Below are positions 42,763 through 52,796 of a DNA stretch of 64,000 bases, in pieces. Numbering within the stretch: the stretch's first letter is position 1; every line of letters starts with the position of its first letter. Source of the stretch: an uncultured Opitutaceae bacterium (lineage in GTDB: Bacteria; Verrucomicrobiota; Verrucomicrobiia; Opitutales; Opitutaceae); NCBI GenBank assembly GCA_937958045.1, contig CALFXL010000071.1, positions 67,155 to 131,154 of the forward strand, read 5' to 3'. A program made the translations under genes and the position numbers. Below the pieces are notes generated by a model. The model worked only from the letters and a program-made list of their open reading frames with translations. It was not told where the DNA came from and searched no databases.

Positions 42763-43224
42763 TCAAGCCTTCAACTCGACGATCGCTTGGATTTCCACCG
42801 TGGAGTTTTTCGGGAGTCCAGCCACGGCCACGGCGGCGCGGGCGTGTTTTCCGGCTTCGCCGAAAATCGACACAAACAAATCGCTCGCGCCGTTGATCAC
42901 CGCCGGGCTGTCGGAGAAGCCACTGATCGCGTTCACGTAACCGCCGACGTACACGATGCGCGCCACTTTATCGAGCGAGCCGACCGCGGCTTTGATGTTG
43001 GCCAACGTATTCAACGCGCAAATACGCGCCGACTCGTAGCCGGTCTGCACGGTTTGTTCGCGGCCTACCTGGCCCTCATGCGTGAGTTTTCCGTCCCACA
43101 CGCTGATGGTGCCGGCGCAGTGCAGCACATTTCCGACGCGCACGGTGGGCACGTAGTTGCCGCCAGCGGCAGGCGTGGCGGGCAGTGAAAGTCCGAGTTC
43201 GGCGAGCTTCGCTTCAGGATTCAT
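42763..43224 (-). CDS. RidA-family (YjgF/UK114) protein
   Basis: 153 residues. 'GNVLHCAGTISVWDGKLTHE' at the start, 'VYVGGYVNAISGFSDSPAVI' in the middle and 'HARAAVAVAGLPKNSTVEIQ' at the end show the RidA trimer fold; the Arg of 'HARAAV' corresponds to the deaminase Arg105 of RidA. RidA hydrolyses reactive enamine/imine intermediates made by PLP enzymes. The extra N-terminal residues are typical of the longer subfamily. Divergent from the amidase at 43329. Confidence 0.85.
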   Translation of the reverse strand: MNPEAKLAELGLSLPATPAAGGNYVPTVRVGNVLHCAGTISVWDGKLTHEGQVGREQTVQTGYESARICALNTLANIKAAVGSLDKVARIVYVGGYVNAISGFSDSPAVINGASDLFVSIFGEAGKHARAAVAVAGLPKNSTVEIQAIVELKA

Positions 43225-43328
43225 GCGTGTTGTTTCAGAGATGCCTGCGCCGTTGCCAAGGTTTTCGTCGCGTCAAGATGCACAAGGTCAGGATTGCCCT
43301 CGCGCGCGCGGAGCTCAGCCTTGTCGCC

Positions 43329-44627
43329 ATGTCGTCACAATTCTCCGCCATGACCATGGCCGAGTGGCAGGCACTGGGAACTCAGGATCCGGCCGGCGCC
43401 GCGAAGGAAATCGCCCGCCGTCTGCGTGCTGGTCTGCCGGATGGACAAGCGCGCGCCGTCTTCGCCTCGCTAACGCCTCAAGCGGATTTGCTGGCGAATT
43501 TCGAACGTGTGGTCGGCACGATCGCACCGCTCGCCGGCGTGCCCTATGTGCTGAAAGACATCTTCTTCACCGCCGGCCAACCCCTTAACGCCGGCTCCAA
43601 TTTTCCTCCCGCGACGCTGCCGCTGCGCCCGCGCGACAGCAAACTCCCCCACTCCTTGCGCGGTCTCGGCACCATCCTCGCCGCCAAAACCCATCTCTAC
43701 GAATTCGCGTACGGTCTCACCGGCGAAAACCCTCACCACGGCGATTGCGAACATCCGCATTTCCCTGGTCGCACGACCGGCGGCTCCAGCAGCGGCTCCG
43801 CGGCAGCGGTCGCCGCCGGCATCGTCCCGCTGGCGGTCGGCACGGATACCGGCGGCTCGATCCGCGTGCCGGCCGCTTTCTGCGGCCTCTACGGGCTCCG
43901 GCTCACGCCTAAAGACGCGTACATCAGCGACGCCTTTCCGCTCGCCCCCAGCTTCGACACCGCCGGCTGGTTCACGCAAAACGCCAACGACCTCCAGTTG
44001 ATCAACCGCTACCTGCTCGGGAAACCCACGCCGCCCGAGCGCGAACCGCGCGGATGCTTCCTCGATTTCAACGCGCTCGGGCAAGCGGCCGATGAAGACG
44101 TCGCCCGGGCATTCGCAAAAGCCGCCGGGAAATTTTCGGCACCTGCGCCCGCGCGCGTATCCGAATTTCTAATACAACAATTCGCCGGCTCCACCGAAGC
44201 GTACGCCGTGCTCCAAAGCATCGAGGCCTTTGATGTTCACGCCGAGTGGCTCGACCGCTATCGCGATCATTACAGCCCGGAAGTGTGGGAGCGCATCGAC
44301 CGCGGACGTCACTGGAAAGCCGCTGATGTCGAAAAGGCGCAGTCCGTTTGGGACCGCGTGCGCGCGGCGTGGCAGACGTATTTCGAGGACCACGACTTCC
44401 TTATCATGCCCGCGACTCCGTTTCCGGCGCTGACCAAAGAACAATGCACGCTGGGAAACCGCAACCGGCTGCTCGCGCTCACGACACCCGCCAGCCTCGG
44501 CGGTCTGGCGGTTTTGACGATTCCCGTGCCGCTTCCCGGCGGTCTGAGCACCGGGCTTCAACTCATCGTTCCTTCCGCGCAAAGTCCGGTGATCAACTGG
44601 GCGCTAAAACGGCCTGCCTTCTGCTAA
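43329..44627 (+). CDS. Amidase-signature family hydrolase
   Basis: 432 residues from the ATG at 43329 (MSSQFSAMTMAEWQ); the frame is open further up without family similarity. The Ser-cisSer-Lys triad is present: Lys in 'PYVLKDIFF', Ser in 'TTGGSSSGSAAAVAAG', Ser in 'GTDTGGSIRVPAAFCGLYGL'. The C-terminus 'LTIPVPLPGGLSTGLQLIVP' fits. It lacks the allophanate-hydrolase C-terminal domain, so it is not a second AtzF. The substrate is unknown. The next gene starts 9 bases after its stop. Confidence 0.88.
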   Translation: MSSQFSAMTMAEWQALGTQDPAGAAKEIARRLRAGLPDGQARAVFASLTPQADLLANFERVVGTIAPLAGVPYVLKDIFFTAGQPLNAGSNFPPATLPLRPRDSKLPHSLRGLGTILAAKTHLYEFAYGLTGENPHHGDCEHPHFPGRTTGGSSSGSAAAVAAGIVPLAVGTDTGGSIRVPAAFCGLYGLRLTPKDAYISDAFPLAPSFDTAGWFTQNANDLQLINRYLLGKPTPPEREPRGCFLDFNALGQAADEDVARAFAKAAGKFSAPAPARVSEFLIQQFAGSTEAYAVLQSIEAFDVHAEWLDRYRDHYSPEVWERIDRGRHWKAADVEKAQSVWDRVRAAWQTYFEDHDFLIMPATPFPALTKEQCTLGNRNRLLALTTPASLGGLAVLTIPVPLPGGLSTGLQLIVPSAQSPVINWALKRPAFC

Positions 44628-44636
44628 TCAGCAGGC

Positions 44637-45434
44637 ATGATCCGCAGGGAAACGGATGACGGTTTATTTCTGATCACGCACGGCGAACACGCCCGCCTCG
44701 CCTGGCGCATCGCCTGCGAGTGGGGCAACGCGCAGTTTCCCATTCCCGAACCGCGCCATGATATCTTGTCCGCCGTGCTCACGCACGACGACGGCTGGTT
44801 GTTGCGCGACTCGCGTCCCATGCTCAACCAGCACGGCGAACCAGAGGCATTCACGCGAAGTCTGGTGGGGGCCTATTCGGCTTTCGAAAATATCGATCTG
44901 CCCGCCTATCTCCGCGTGCGCGCCGAAGCGACCGAGGCCGTCGCCGCGCGCAATCCGTTCGCGGCCATCATCGTCTCGATGCACACGGTCAACCTCCTCA
45001 CGGAGCGGGCCGATCTTTCGACGATCCCCGAAAAGTACCGCGCGCTGCATGCCGGGTTTGTCGAAGCTCAGCGCGCCTTTCAGCGCGACACCGCCGCGCA
45101 ACTCCACGCCAGCCCGACCGCGCTCGAACGCGCCTTTCGTTTTCTGCAAACCTGTGACCAGCTTTCGCTGGTAGCCTGCGTCGCTTATCAGGAGCCTTGC
45201 ACCCTGCGTCATCGAATCGAAACGACCACCCGCGAAAGCACTGAGATCCATTGCAAGCCGCGCAATAAATCCACCTTCGAAATCACGCCCTGGCCGTTCC
45301 AACAGGAGCCGGTCGCCCTGTCTTTCGAAGCGCGACGCTTCAGCACGTTTCAGTTCAACTCCGACCAAGCATATCGAACCGCATTCGACATCGCGCCTCG
45401 GGAAACTCTCCAGGTCACGTTTGTATCCGAATAA
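44637..45434 (+). CDS. DUF3891 family protein
   Basis: 265 residues. 'LFLITHGEHARLAWRIACEW' and 'SAVLTHDDGW' place it in DUF3891, a helical family whose conserved His and Asp residues recall HD-type metal phosphohydrolases. The function is not known. It begins 9 bases after the amidase stop and is probably co-transcribed with it. It converges with the kinase gene at 45444. Confidence 0.8.
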   Translation: MIRRETDDGLFLITHGEHARLAWRIACEWGNAQFPIPEPRHDILSAVLTHDDGWLLRDSRPMLNQHGEPEAFTRSLVGAYSAFENIDLPAYLRVRAEATEAVAARNPFAAIIVSMHTVNLLTERADLSTIPEKYRALHAGFVEAQRAFQRDTAAQLHASPTALERAFRFLQTCDQLSLVACVAYQEPCTLRHRIETTTRESTEIHCKPRNKSTFEITPWPFQQEPVALSFEARRFSTFQFNSDQAYRTAFDIAPRETLQVTFVSE

Positions 45435-45443
45435 TCATTACAC

Positions 45444-47789
45444 TTATGACGATTTATTCGCGACCGCGTCGCGGATCATCTGCGTGAGTTCCGTGAAATG
45501 CATCGGTTTGCCGACGATGCCGACAAGCCCGAGCGCCGCAGGATCGCGGCCAGCGACGTCCGGCGAATAGCCCGTCGCCAAAATGATCGGCAGATTGGGG
45601 CGAATCGCGTGAATCGCCGCGGCGAGCTGCAAGCCCGACATCTGCGGCATGGTCTGATCGGTGATGATCAAATCAAAATCATCCGGCGTCGCTTTGACTC
45701 GTGCCAGCGCCTCCTGCCCCGACGACTCCGCAATCACACTATAACCGAGCTTCTGTAGTCCTTTTTCCAATACGGTGCGAACGATCTCCTCGTCATCGAC
45801 CAACAAGATACGTTCGTTGCCTGCAAGCGGCGGCAGCGGCGTCTGCGCCGGCGCATCCGCAGCGGAGTCGGCCGCAGGCAGCCAGATATGAAACGTCGTG
45901 CCCTGTCCCACGCGACTTTGCACGTCGATCGCGCCGCCATGATCGAGCACGATCCCATGCACGACGGCGAGGCCCAACCCGGTGCCTTCATTGACGGGCT
46001 TGGTCGAAAAGAACGGATCGAAAATGCGCGCCATCACCTCCGGCGACATGCCGCAACCGGTGTCGCGCACCGATATCTTCACATAGTGGCCAGGTGACAG
46101 GCCTAGGAGCGGCTGGACCACTTTGTCGCGCGAGATACGCACCTCGAGTTCGCCGCCGCTCGCCCCCATCGCATAGCCTGCATTGGTGCCGAGATTCATG
46201 AGCACTTGGTGCAACTGTGTGGGATCGGCCATCACCACATCGTTTTCGGTATTCGATACGCAGCGCATCGCGATCGCCGACGGCAGCCCGGCACGCAAAA
46301 GCGAAAGAACTTCATTCACCACTTGGCGAACAGGCACGAGCCGCCGCTCGCCGGGAGTCTGGCGGCTGAACGCCAGGATCTTCTTCACCAACGCCGCGGC
46401 GCGCTCAGCTGCGGCTACGAGTTGCTTGAGATTCGTTTCGTCCTGAGGACCTCCTTTGAGCGCGCCCGCCAGCAATTGGGCATGTCCCAGGATGCCGGTG
46501 AGGATGTTGTTAAAATCGTGCGCAATGCCGCCAGCGAGCGTGCCCACGGCTTCCATTTTTTGCGCACGCACCAACTGCTCGCGAAGGTGTTCCCGCTCCT
46601 GCTCCGCTTTGATGCGCTCGGCGATATCCGCTTCGAGCGCTGCATTCGCATCGGCTAGCGCAGCGGTGCGCTCCGCCACGCGCTGTTGCATCTCGGCGTT
46701 GGCGCGCTCGAGCGCTTGATGCGAGGCTTCGACCGAATCGAGCAAGCGATTGATCTCATGGATGAGCGCGGTGATTTCATCGTGGCCGTTGACCGCGAGT
46801 CGTTCGCTGAGACTTCCTGTCCGCTGTATGCGATCGAGTCCTTCGCCAATGCCTGCGAGGCGATCGATCAGCGTGTTGATCAACAATCGGTCGATCAACA
46901 CGCACAGCAGCAGCGCGCCCGCCACGAGCACCACCATCAAAATTCGCAGCAAATGCGCACTGCGCTGACGAAACGACGTCTCGTGCTTCGCTTTCAACAC
47001 CGCGGCGACGCCACCGTTCGCCGCGCGCAGAACCGCAAAACCGGACACTACACCCTCTTCATCACGCGAAACAAAATCTCCTTCCAGGCGGTTGCGATCC
47101 ACCAGCTCCGATGGCGCGACGAGTGTAATCGGCGCATCGATCAAATGGCCCAGGCGACGGCAGAGCGCCTCGCTCATCTCGCGAGCGACCAGCAAAACGC
47201 CAACACGGGCTCCTCCCGCCGCGCGCGCATGCACGCCCGCCCATGCGATTTGGAAAACGCGCCCGTCCACCACGGCATACTCCGCGCGTCCCGTCTCGCC
47301 GGTGTCATTGTTTTTTGGATACACGTACGCCAACAGGGCTTGCGTGAGTTCATCCGCGATCGGCACGAGTCCGTCATCGTCGCGCTGGCTCGAATGCGCG
47401 ATCAGCACACGGCTATCTTGCTGCGCGATGATCATCAGATCCCAGCGGCTTTCCACGGCGGGATCGCTGGCGAGCACGTCTTCCAGCGCGTTTACATCGC
47501 CATCGTTCACGAGCAGCGCCACTTCCTCCCAACGCGCAAAATTCCACGCCACGCGCTCCAGGTCCTCCAAGCCGGCCTGCGTCAATCGGTGGATGCGCCC
47601 GGCCATGCGGAGCGCCTCCTGTTCTTCAAGTTGCTCGAACCCCCGCAAGGCCACCACCCGCGTGCCCAGCAGCGTGAGCACCGTAGCGCCGATGAATGCG
47701 AGAAAGATGAGGAGAAATGACTTTGATCGCAGCTTCACAGGTTGGGGACGACGGCCGCGCCGCTTGGTGGCAACGCTCGCTACTCGCAT
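45444..47789 (-). CDS. Hybrid sensor histidine kinase (CHASE4, HAMP, HisKA, HATPase, REC)
   Basis: 781 residues from the ATG at 47789 (MRVASVATKRRG); an upstream start at 47828 is possible. A first membrane helix (~25-45), a periplasmic CHASE4-like domain ('LERVAWNFARWEEVALLVND'), a second helix (~280-300), HAMP, a coiled coil, HisKA with 'GGIAHDFNNILT', HATPase with 'NLGTNAGYAM', 'DTGCGM' and 'GTGLGLAVVHGIV', and a receiver ('ILLVDDEEIVRTVL', 'DLIITDQTMPQMSG'). The ligand is unknown. Confidence 0.92.
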   Translation of the reverse strand: MRVASVATKRRGRRPQPVKLRSKSFLLIFLAFIGATVLTLLGTRVVALRGFEQLEEQEALRMAGRIHRLTQAGLEDLERVAWNFARWEEVALLVNDGDVNALEDVLASDPAVESRWDLMIIAQQDSRVLIAHSSQRDDDGLVPIADELTQALLAYVYPKNNDTGETGRAEYAVVDGRVFQIAWAGVHARAAGGARVGVLLVAREMSEALCRRLGHLIDAPITLVAPSELVDRNRLEGDFVSRDEEGVVSGFAVLRAANGGVAAVLKAKHETSFRQRSAHLLRILMVVLVAGALLLCVLIDRLLINTLIDRLAGIGEGLDRIQRTGSLSERLAVNGHDEITALIHEINRLLDSVEASHQALERANAEMQQRVAERTAALADANAALEADIAERIKAEQEREHLREQLVRAQKMEAVGTLAGGIAHDFNNILTGILGHAQLLAGALKGGPQDETNLKQLVAAAERAAALVKKILAFSRQTPGERRLVPVRQVVNEVLSLLRAGLPSAIAMRCVSNTENDVVMADPTQLHQVLMNLGTNAGYAMGASGGELEVRISRDKVVQPLLGLSPGHYVKISVRDTGCGMSPEVMARIFDPFFSTKPVNEGTGLGLAVVHGIVLDHGGAIDVQSRVGQGTTFHIWLPAADSAADAPAQTPLPPLAGNERILLVDDEEIVRTVLEKGLQKLGYSVIAESSGQEALARVKATPDDFDLIITDQTMPQMSGLQLAAAIHAIRPNLPIILATGYSPDVAGRDPAALGLVGIVGKPMHFTELTQMIRDAVANKSS

Positions 47790-47955
47790 CGCGACCAAGC
47801 AACGGTGATGAACCGTGTCCTTCGACACAGCTCGCAGATGCTTTAGAAACGAGCTCTATTTCATGCCAAATCGGCAAAAACGCGAGGTGCCCCCCCACAG
47901 CCCCTGGGAATCACGACGCGCATCGACCCCGCGCCCCTCCCTGCCTGTTCCGCCA

Positions 47956-49347
47956 TCACTGCATGCGGAATGGCAGCGCTCGCACACGCGCGGCCATTTC
48001 GTTGAGGATCTCGCCTGTTTTCTGATCGGCGACGCCGGTCCCCGTGCGAATCGTGCGCGCGGGAAGGAAATTATTAATCACGGCGCAATAGTCGCCGTTG
48101 ACCATGATGCCGAGCAGTTCGCCCGTTTTGCTGAGCACGAGATCGCCGCGCGATGGCGAGAAGTCGCCCATGAGTCGTTTCATGAGACGATTGTCCATGC
48201 GCACAAACCCAGGCGTGGACGCGTCGAGCTTGAAGGCGACTTCGCCATAACCCGCACCGCCGTTGCTGATGAGCAACGCTTCGGGAAATTTCACCGGATC
48301 GAGCGCGGTCTTGTAGACCTTGGCGCCGATAGCAGCGACTTGCTCTTCATCGACCGGCAGTGCGACGAGCCGCGGATCGATCGAAAGAAAATGCATCATC
48401 GGCACGGAGGCGCGACTGCCGCCTTTGGCGAAGGTGATCGAAATATTTTCCCAATCAGCACCGAGCTCGCGGTAGTTAAACGGCGTGTCGTCGATGTGCA
48501 GCAACGCGTAGGTGCGTTCGCCATCGGTGACGAAAATTGTGCGCGCCTCTTTCTGACGATTGGCTTGGCCGAACAATGCAGGGCGAGACACGTTGAACTG
48601 CGTCTGCACGCGGTTCGCGAGGAAGTCGTTGAAAAGGATGTTCGCGTTGATCGGTCGACTATCGCGGAGTTCGCGCGTGAGTTCGCTGGAACGCTCCGCC
48701 AGCGTGCCGACGCCCTGCGCGAGTTGCGTGGTGGTTTCTTGCACGCGCAGACGTTCCTGCCGCTCCTGCTCGACTTGCGTTTTCAGCGTTTCGGCGGTTT
48801 CACGCAGCATCACCTTTTCCTGCTCGGCGACTTTCACCGCGACATTGAGCGACTCGATGCGTTCGCGCGCCTGCGCGTGTTGCTCCTCCAACTGCGCGAG
48901 CTGTTTACGCTGACGTTCGGCCTCGGCCTGACGCTCTTCGAGTTCGCGCTGCAGCTGCGCGAGTTTTTCTTTGGAAATAGCCGCGTCGCGCGACGCGTTT
49001 TCAAACTGCTGCGCGAGTCGCTCGGCATTGCGCTGCGTGTCGGCGAGCGAGTTCGCGATCTGCGATTTCTCGTTTTGCAACTGGGCCAGCATCTGTTCGC
49101 GCGACTGCAGATCCTGCGCGGTCGCCTGGAGTTGTTGCGCGAGCTGTTCGCGTTGCGCGCGCTCATCCTCGAGCGAGAGCTTCATCAAATCCACGATGTC
49201 CTCTTCTTGCGTGGCGGGATTGGCGCCGTTGGCGGCCGCGGGCGTCTGTTGCGGACGGATGGGCTCCGCCGCCGTTTCCCAACGCGTGAGCGCGAGGATG
49301 TTGAGCAACAGAAAGTCACAGATAATGAGGAGCAGCGTTTTGTTCAT
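47956..49347 (-). CDS. Membrane-anchored coiled-coil protein with protease-like C-terminal domain
   Basis: 463 residues. The N-terminal 'MNKTLLLIICDFLLLNILAL' is a single membrane anchor. Residues ~45-215 form a long coiled coil. The C-terminal ~230 residues ('RTIFVTDGERTYALLHIDDT', 'GDLVLSKTGELLGIMVNGDY') have strands reminiscent of a trypsin-like fold, but no Ser-His-Asp triad could be identified, so it may be a degenerate domain. Its start is 8 bases after the stop of the upstream multi-pass protein gene (49355-51052), so the two are co-transcribed and probably work together. Confidence 0.7.
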   Translation of the reverse strand: MNKTLLLIICDFLLLNILALTRWETAAEPIRPQQTPAAANGANPATQEEDIVDLMKLSLEDERAQREQLAQQLQATAQDLQSREQMLAQLQNEKSQIANSLADTQRNAERLAQQFENASRDAAISKEKLAQLQRELEERQAEAERQRKQLAQLEEQHAQARERIESLNVAVKVAEQEKVMLRETAETLKTQVEQERQERLRVQETTTQLAQGVGTLAERSSELTRELRDSRPINANILFNDFLANRVQTQFNVSRPALFGQANRQKEARTIFVTDGERTYALLHIDDTPFNYRELGADWENISITFAKGGSRASVPMMHFLSIDPRLVALPVDEEQVAAIGAKVYKTALDPVKFPEALLISNGGAGYGEVAFKLDASTPGFVRMDNRLMKRLMGDFSPSRGDLVLSKTGELLGIMVNGDYCAVINNFLPARTIRTGTGVADQKTGEILNEMAARVRALPFRMQ

Positions 49348-49354
49348 GGTCCGA

Positions 49355-51052
49355 TCAGAGGGCGGACGACGACATGGGCTTCACCGTGGGCGCGGGCGCG
49401 ATCGGCGTTCCCAGCGAGGCGGCCTGACCTTCGAGGATCAACAAGCGCTTGTAGGGACGCACGTGGCGGATCTTCACGAGCGCCACGCAAACGATGCCGA
49501 AGAGATTGGAGGAGTACGCGGCGAGGAGGTTGGACTGGATGATGCCGAGCACTTGGAGCACGAGCGCGGTCGCGGTACCGCCGATGCCGATGTAGAGACC
49601 GCCGTCGAAGAGATTCTCTTCGTTCTCCATCAGGCGCAGCTTTACCATCGGGGACACGGGCTGACGGGATATCTCACGGATTTTCAACAGGCAGATGATA
49701 TACATGCCGACTTGCAGCGCGGCGAAGAAGGCGATCGAGAAGATGGTTGAGTTGTCCATGGCGGGGGGAGAAGCGGGCGGAGTTTGTTGGTGAACGTCTG
49801 CCGCACTGACAAGTACGGGCAGGTTGAGTTTGAGTTTAAATTCGGAGACCGGAACGGTCTTGAGCAGGAACGGCTCGGTGAGCAGCACGAGAAAGGCGGC
49901 GATGAGCACCGCCAGCGCCCCGCTTTTCAGACGCAGAGGCGCGAGGCCGCCGGCATCGCTGCGCAATGCAAATTCCAGACCGCGAAACAGGCAGAAGGCT
50001 CCCAGGAGGAACCCAAGATATTTCAGGCCCAGCGCGAACTTCGGGTTGAGCAACGCGATCTGCGCCACCGCACCGATGCTCGGCGTCACACCGCGATTCA
50101 CCGGTTGCTGATGCAGCAAGAGCACTTGCGCCGCGCCTTGGCCGAAACTGAGCGCGTAGCGCAAATCTTCCAAACCGCTCTTTCCGTACTGAATCAAATA
50201 CGCGGCCACACGATCGGCCGAGTTGGTGAACAACGCCGCCGTGTAGATCACCGCAAGATCGTCGCGCGCCACGCGGGCGAGATGCGCGAATTCGCTGACC
50301 GTCTTCGTGCTGTCGGTCTTGCGCAGCAGTTCGCACAACTGCACCCAGTTCAGGCGCTTCCCCAGTGAAAGCAGATCGGTGAAAAACGGCTCGAGTTCGC
50401 CGAGGTGATTGTTCTGCTCCGCGCGTTCGGCGAGTCCCCGCAGTTCGCGTTGAAGCGGTGGCGCGAGATTTTCCGACTGATACAACAGCGCCGTGAGCAG
50501 AATCACCGCGTCGAGCGCCTGACCACCCGCGCGTCTGGCCGGCACAAATTGTTCGGTGCCTTCGACGTCGCGCATGCGCAGCACCGTCTGCACACCGAGC
50601 GAACGCGAGCCGCTGAGAAACGCTTCGAGCGAGCGACGCGCTTTTTCGCGTATGAAGAAATTCAATACAGGCGTGCTGCCCTGCCCCGCCGTCGGCTCGT
50701 TCTCGCGAATCAACGGATCCAGAAACGCATCCCAGCCGCCCCAAACGACCCACTCGGGCCGTCGCGCCGACAACTCGCGGATGCTGCGATCGAGCGCGCC
50801 CGCGTCCTTGTCGTCCACCAGACGCGCCGCCGTGAGCACGAGCTGCGCGGCTCCCAGTTTTTCCGCATCGAGAAGTTGCTGCCCATACGCGCCGACCGAC
50901 GCCGACCGACGGCCCGCTTCGCGCATCAACGCGGGTGTCACCGACTTCAGATTCACCGGCACCAGCCAAGCGCCCGCGAGAAGAACCAACCCCAAGGTCA
51001 GCCAAACCACGGCCGCGGGCAGGTTTTTGCTCTGAGTGCCGGAAACGCTCAT
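49355..51052 (-). CDS. Multi-pass inner-membrane protein partner of the coiled-coil protein
   Basis: 565 residues from the ATG at 51052 (MSVSGTQSKNLPAAV). One membrane helix lies near the N-terminus ('VVWLTLGLVLLAGAWLVPV'), then a ~320-residue helical periplasmic or cytoplasmic region, then five more hydrophobic segments in the last 230 residues ('LAVLIAAFLVLLTEPFLL', 'IAFFAALQVGMYIICLL', 'IGIGGTATALVLQVLGII' and others). No family is recognised; the last helices loosely recall MotA/ExbB-type bundles. It is followed directly by the coiled-coil gene. Confidence 0.65.
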   Translation of the reverse strand: MSVSGTQSKNLPAAVVWLTLGLVLLAGAWLVPVNLKSVTPALMREAGRRSASVGAYGQQLLDAEKLGAAQLVLTAARLVDDKDAGALDRSIRELSARRPEWVVWGGWDAFLDPLIRENEPTAGQGSTPVLNFFIREKARRSLEAFLSGSRSLGVQTVLRMRDVEGTEQFVPARRAGGQALDAVILLTALLYQSENLAPPLQRELRGLAERAEQNNHLGELEPFFTDLLSLGKRLNWVQLCELLRKTDSTKTVSEFAHLARVARDDLAVIYTAALFTNSADRVAAYLIQYGKSGLEDLRYALSFGQGAAQVLLLHQQPVNRGVTPSIGAVAQIALLNPKFALGLKYLGFLLGAFCLFRGLEFALRSDAGGLAPLRLKSGALAVLIAAFLVLLTEPFLLKTVPVSEFKLKLNLPVLVSAADVHQQTPPASPPAMDNSTIFSIAFFAALQVGMYIICLLKIREISRQPVSPMVKLRLMENEENLFDGGLYIGIGGTATALVLQVLGIIQSNLLAAYSSNLFGIVCVALVKIRHVRPYKRLLILEGQAASLGTPIAPAPTVKPMSSSAL

Positions 51053-51118
51053 CGTAATGGACAATATTTATTTGCGAGGACCCTGACGTGAATCCAAGTT
51101 TTTCCGCTCAATCGACCC

Positions 51119-51694
51119 ATGGTGCTGCCAATTGTTCACTATAACGACCCCGTCCTGCGTAAAAAGGGAGCGAAGGTCACGACTTTCGACGCGTCGCTCG
51201 CTCAGCTCGCCAGCGACATGGTCGACACCATGCACAAGGCGCGCGGCATCGGCCTCGCCGCTCAACAAATCGGAAAACCGCTGCAGCTCTGCGTCATCGA
51301 TCTGCGCGAGTGCGATCACGACTTCTCGTGGGAACTCGATGGCTCGCGTCCGCCGCTCGATCTCATCATGCCGATGGTGATCGTGAATCCCGAGGTGAAA
51401 AAACTCCCGTCGCCCGACGACGTGTGTGAGGAAGGCTGTCTTTCGTTTCCCAACATCCGCGGGGACGTCGTTCGCCCCGATGCGATTTCCGTTTCGTTTC
51501 AAGATGCCAACGGCACGCCGCACGTCCTCGTCTGCAACGGCATGCTCGCGCGCTGCATCCAACACGAAAACGATCATCTGCAAGGCGTGCTCTTCATCGA
51601 CCGCATGGCCAAACCCGTGCGTTCGCGCATCGATCGCGCCGTGAAGGCGCTCGCTCAGAAAACCAAGGACGCGGCCAAGAAGCCCGTGCTTTGA
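51119..51694 (+). CDS. def: Peptide deformylase
   Basis: Removes the formyl group from nascent protein N-termini. 191 residues. All three motifs are present: I 'GIGLAAQQIG', II 'EEGCLSFP' with the metal-binding Cys, and III 'QHENDHLQG' with the two metal His and catalytic Glu. A basic tail follows. fmt, the usual neighbour, is not present. The Gfo/Idh gene starts 11 bases after the stop. Confidence 0.95.
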   Translation: MVLPIVHYNDPVLRKKGAKVTTFDASLAQLASDMVDTMHKARGIGLAAQQIGKPLQLCVIDLRECDHDFSWELDGSRPPLDLIMPMVIVNPEVKKLPSPDDVCEEGCLSFPNIRGDVVRPDAISVSFQDANGTPHVLVCNGMLARCIQHENDHLQGVLFIDRMAKPVRSRIDRAVKALAQKTKDAAKKPVL

Positions 51695-51705
51695 CGACCT
51701 TCGCG

Positions 51706-52785
51706 ATGTCTTCGTCCGCCGACGCTCAGCGCTACACTCCTCAAAAACCCAAACCCACGCCCGTCGTCGCTCCCGGCGAGTTCGTTTTCGCCGCCGCGTT
51801 TCTCGAACACGGTCACATCTACGGCCAATGCGAAGGCCTCGCCGAAGCCGGCGCGCAACTGCGTTGGATCTACGATCCCGATCCGCAAAAAGTCGCTTCG
51901 CTCCACGCACGTTTTCCGCAGGCGCGCATCGCGCGCGCGTACGATGAAATTTTAGACGATCCCGAGGTGCGCCTCGTGGCCGCCGCGGCGATCCCCAACG
52001 AACGCGGCCCCATCGGCTGCCGCACGCTCGAAGCCGGCAAAGATTATTTCACGGACAAAACGCCGTTCACCACGCTCGACCAGCTCGCCGCCGCGCGCGC
52101 CACCGTCGAACGCACGGGACGCAAGTACGCGGTCTATTATAGCGAGCGCTTGCACGTGGAATCCGCCATGCACGCCACCGATCTCGTGCAAGCCGGCGCG
52201 ATCGGACGCGTGCTCCAGGTCATCGGACTCGGTCCGCATCGTCTGAGCAAAGCGTCGCGTCCCTCTTGGTTTTTCGAAAAAAAACGTTTCGGCGGCATCC
52301 TCTGCGACATCGGCAGTCATCAGTTCGAACAATTTCTCACCTTCTCCGGCGCGACCGATGCCACCATCGCCAACGCCGCCGTCGCCAACTACGCCAATCA
52401 AGACAAACCCGAATTCGAAGACTTCGGCGAAGCGTCGCTCATCGGAAACAATGGCGCGACGAACTACATCCGCGTCGATTGGTTCACGCCCAACGGCCTC
52501 GGCACGTGGGGCGACGGTCGCACGATCATCCTCGGCACCGAGGGTTACATCGAGCTGCGCAAATACATCGATGTCGGTCGCGAGAGGTCCGGCGATCATC
52601 TCTACCTCGTCGATCAGCACGGCGAACATCATCTCAACGTCACCGGCCAGGTCGGCTTCCGTTTCTTTGGCGAACTCATCCTCGACTGCCTGAATCGCAC
52701 CGAAAACGCGATGACGCAGGCCCACGCCTTCAAGGCCGCCGAGCTCTGTCTGCTCGCACAGGCCGCCGCGAAGAAAATCGAGTAA
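51706..52785 (+). CDS. Gfo/Idh/MocA family oxidoreductase
   Basis: 359 residues from the ATG at 51706 (MSSSADAQRYTPQ). An N-terminal NAD(P)-binding fold ('FVFAAAFLEHGHIYGQCEGL') has an unusual His-rich nucleotide loop, then 'YFTDKTPFTTLDQL' in the place of the family's EKP motif, and 'GGILCDIGSHQFEQFLTF' with the catalytic-site Asp and His. Substrates of the family are mostly sugars or inositols. It directly follows def and converges with an amidohydrolase gene. Confidence 0.85.
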   Translation: MSSSADAQRYTPQKPKPTPVVAPGEFVFAAAFLEHGHIYGQCEGLAEAGAQLRWIYDPDPQKVASLHARFPQARIARAYDEILDDPEVRLVAAAAIPNERGPIGCRTLEAGKDYFTDKTPFTTLDQLAAARATVERTGRKYAVYYSERLHVESAMHATDLVQAGAIGRVLQVIGLGPHRLSKASRPSWFFEKKRFGGILCDIGSHQFEQFLTFSGATDATIANAAVANYANQDKPEFEDFGEASLIGNNGATNYIRVDWFTPNGLGTWGDGRTIILGTEGYIELRKYIDVGRERSGDHLYLVDQHGEHHLNVTGQVGFRFFGELILDCLNRTENAMTQAHAFKAAELCLLAQAAAKKIE

Positions 52786-52796
52786 GCGACCGCGCC

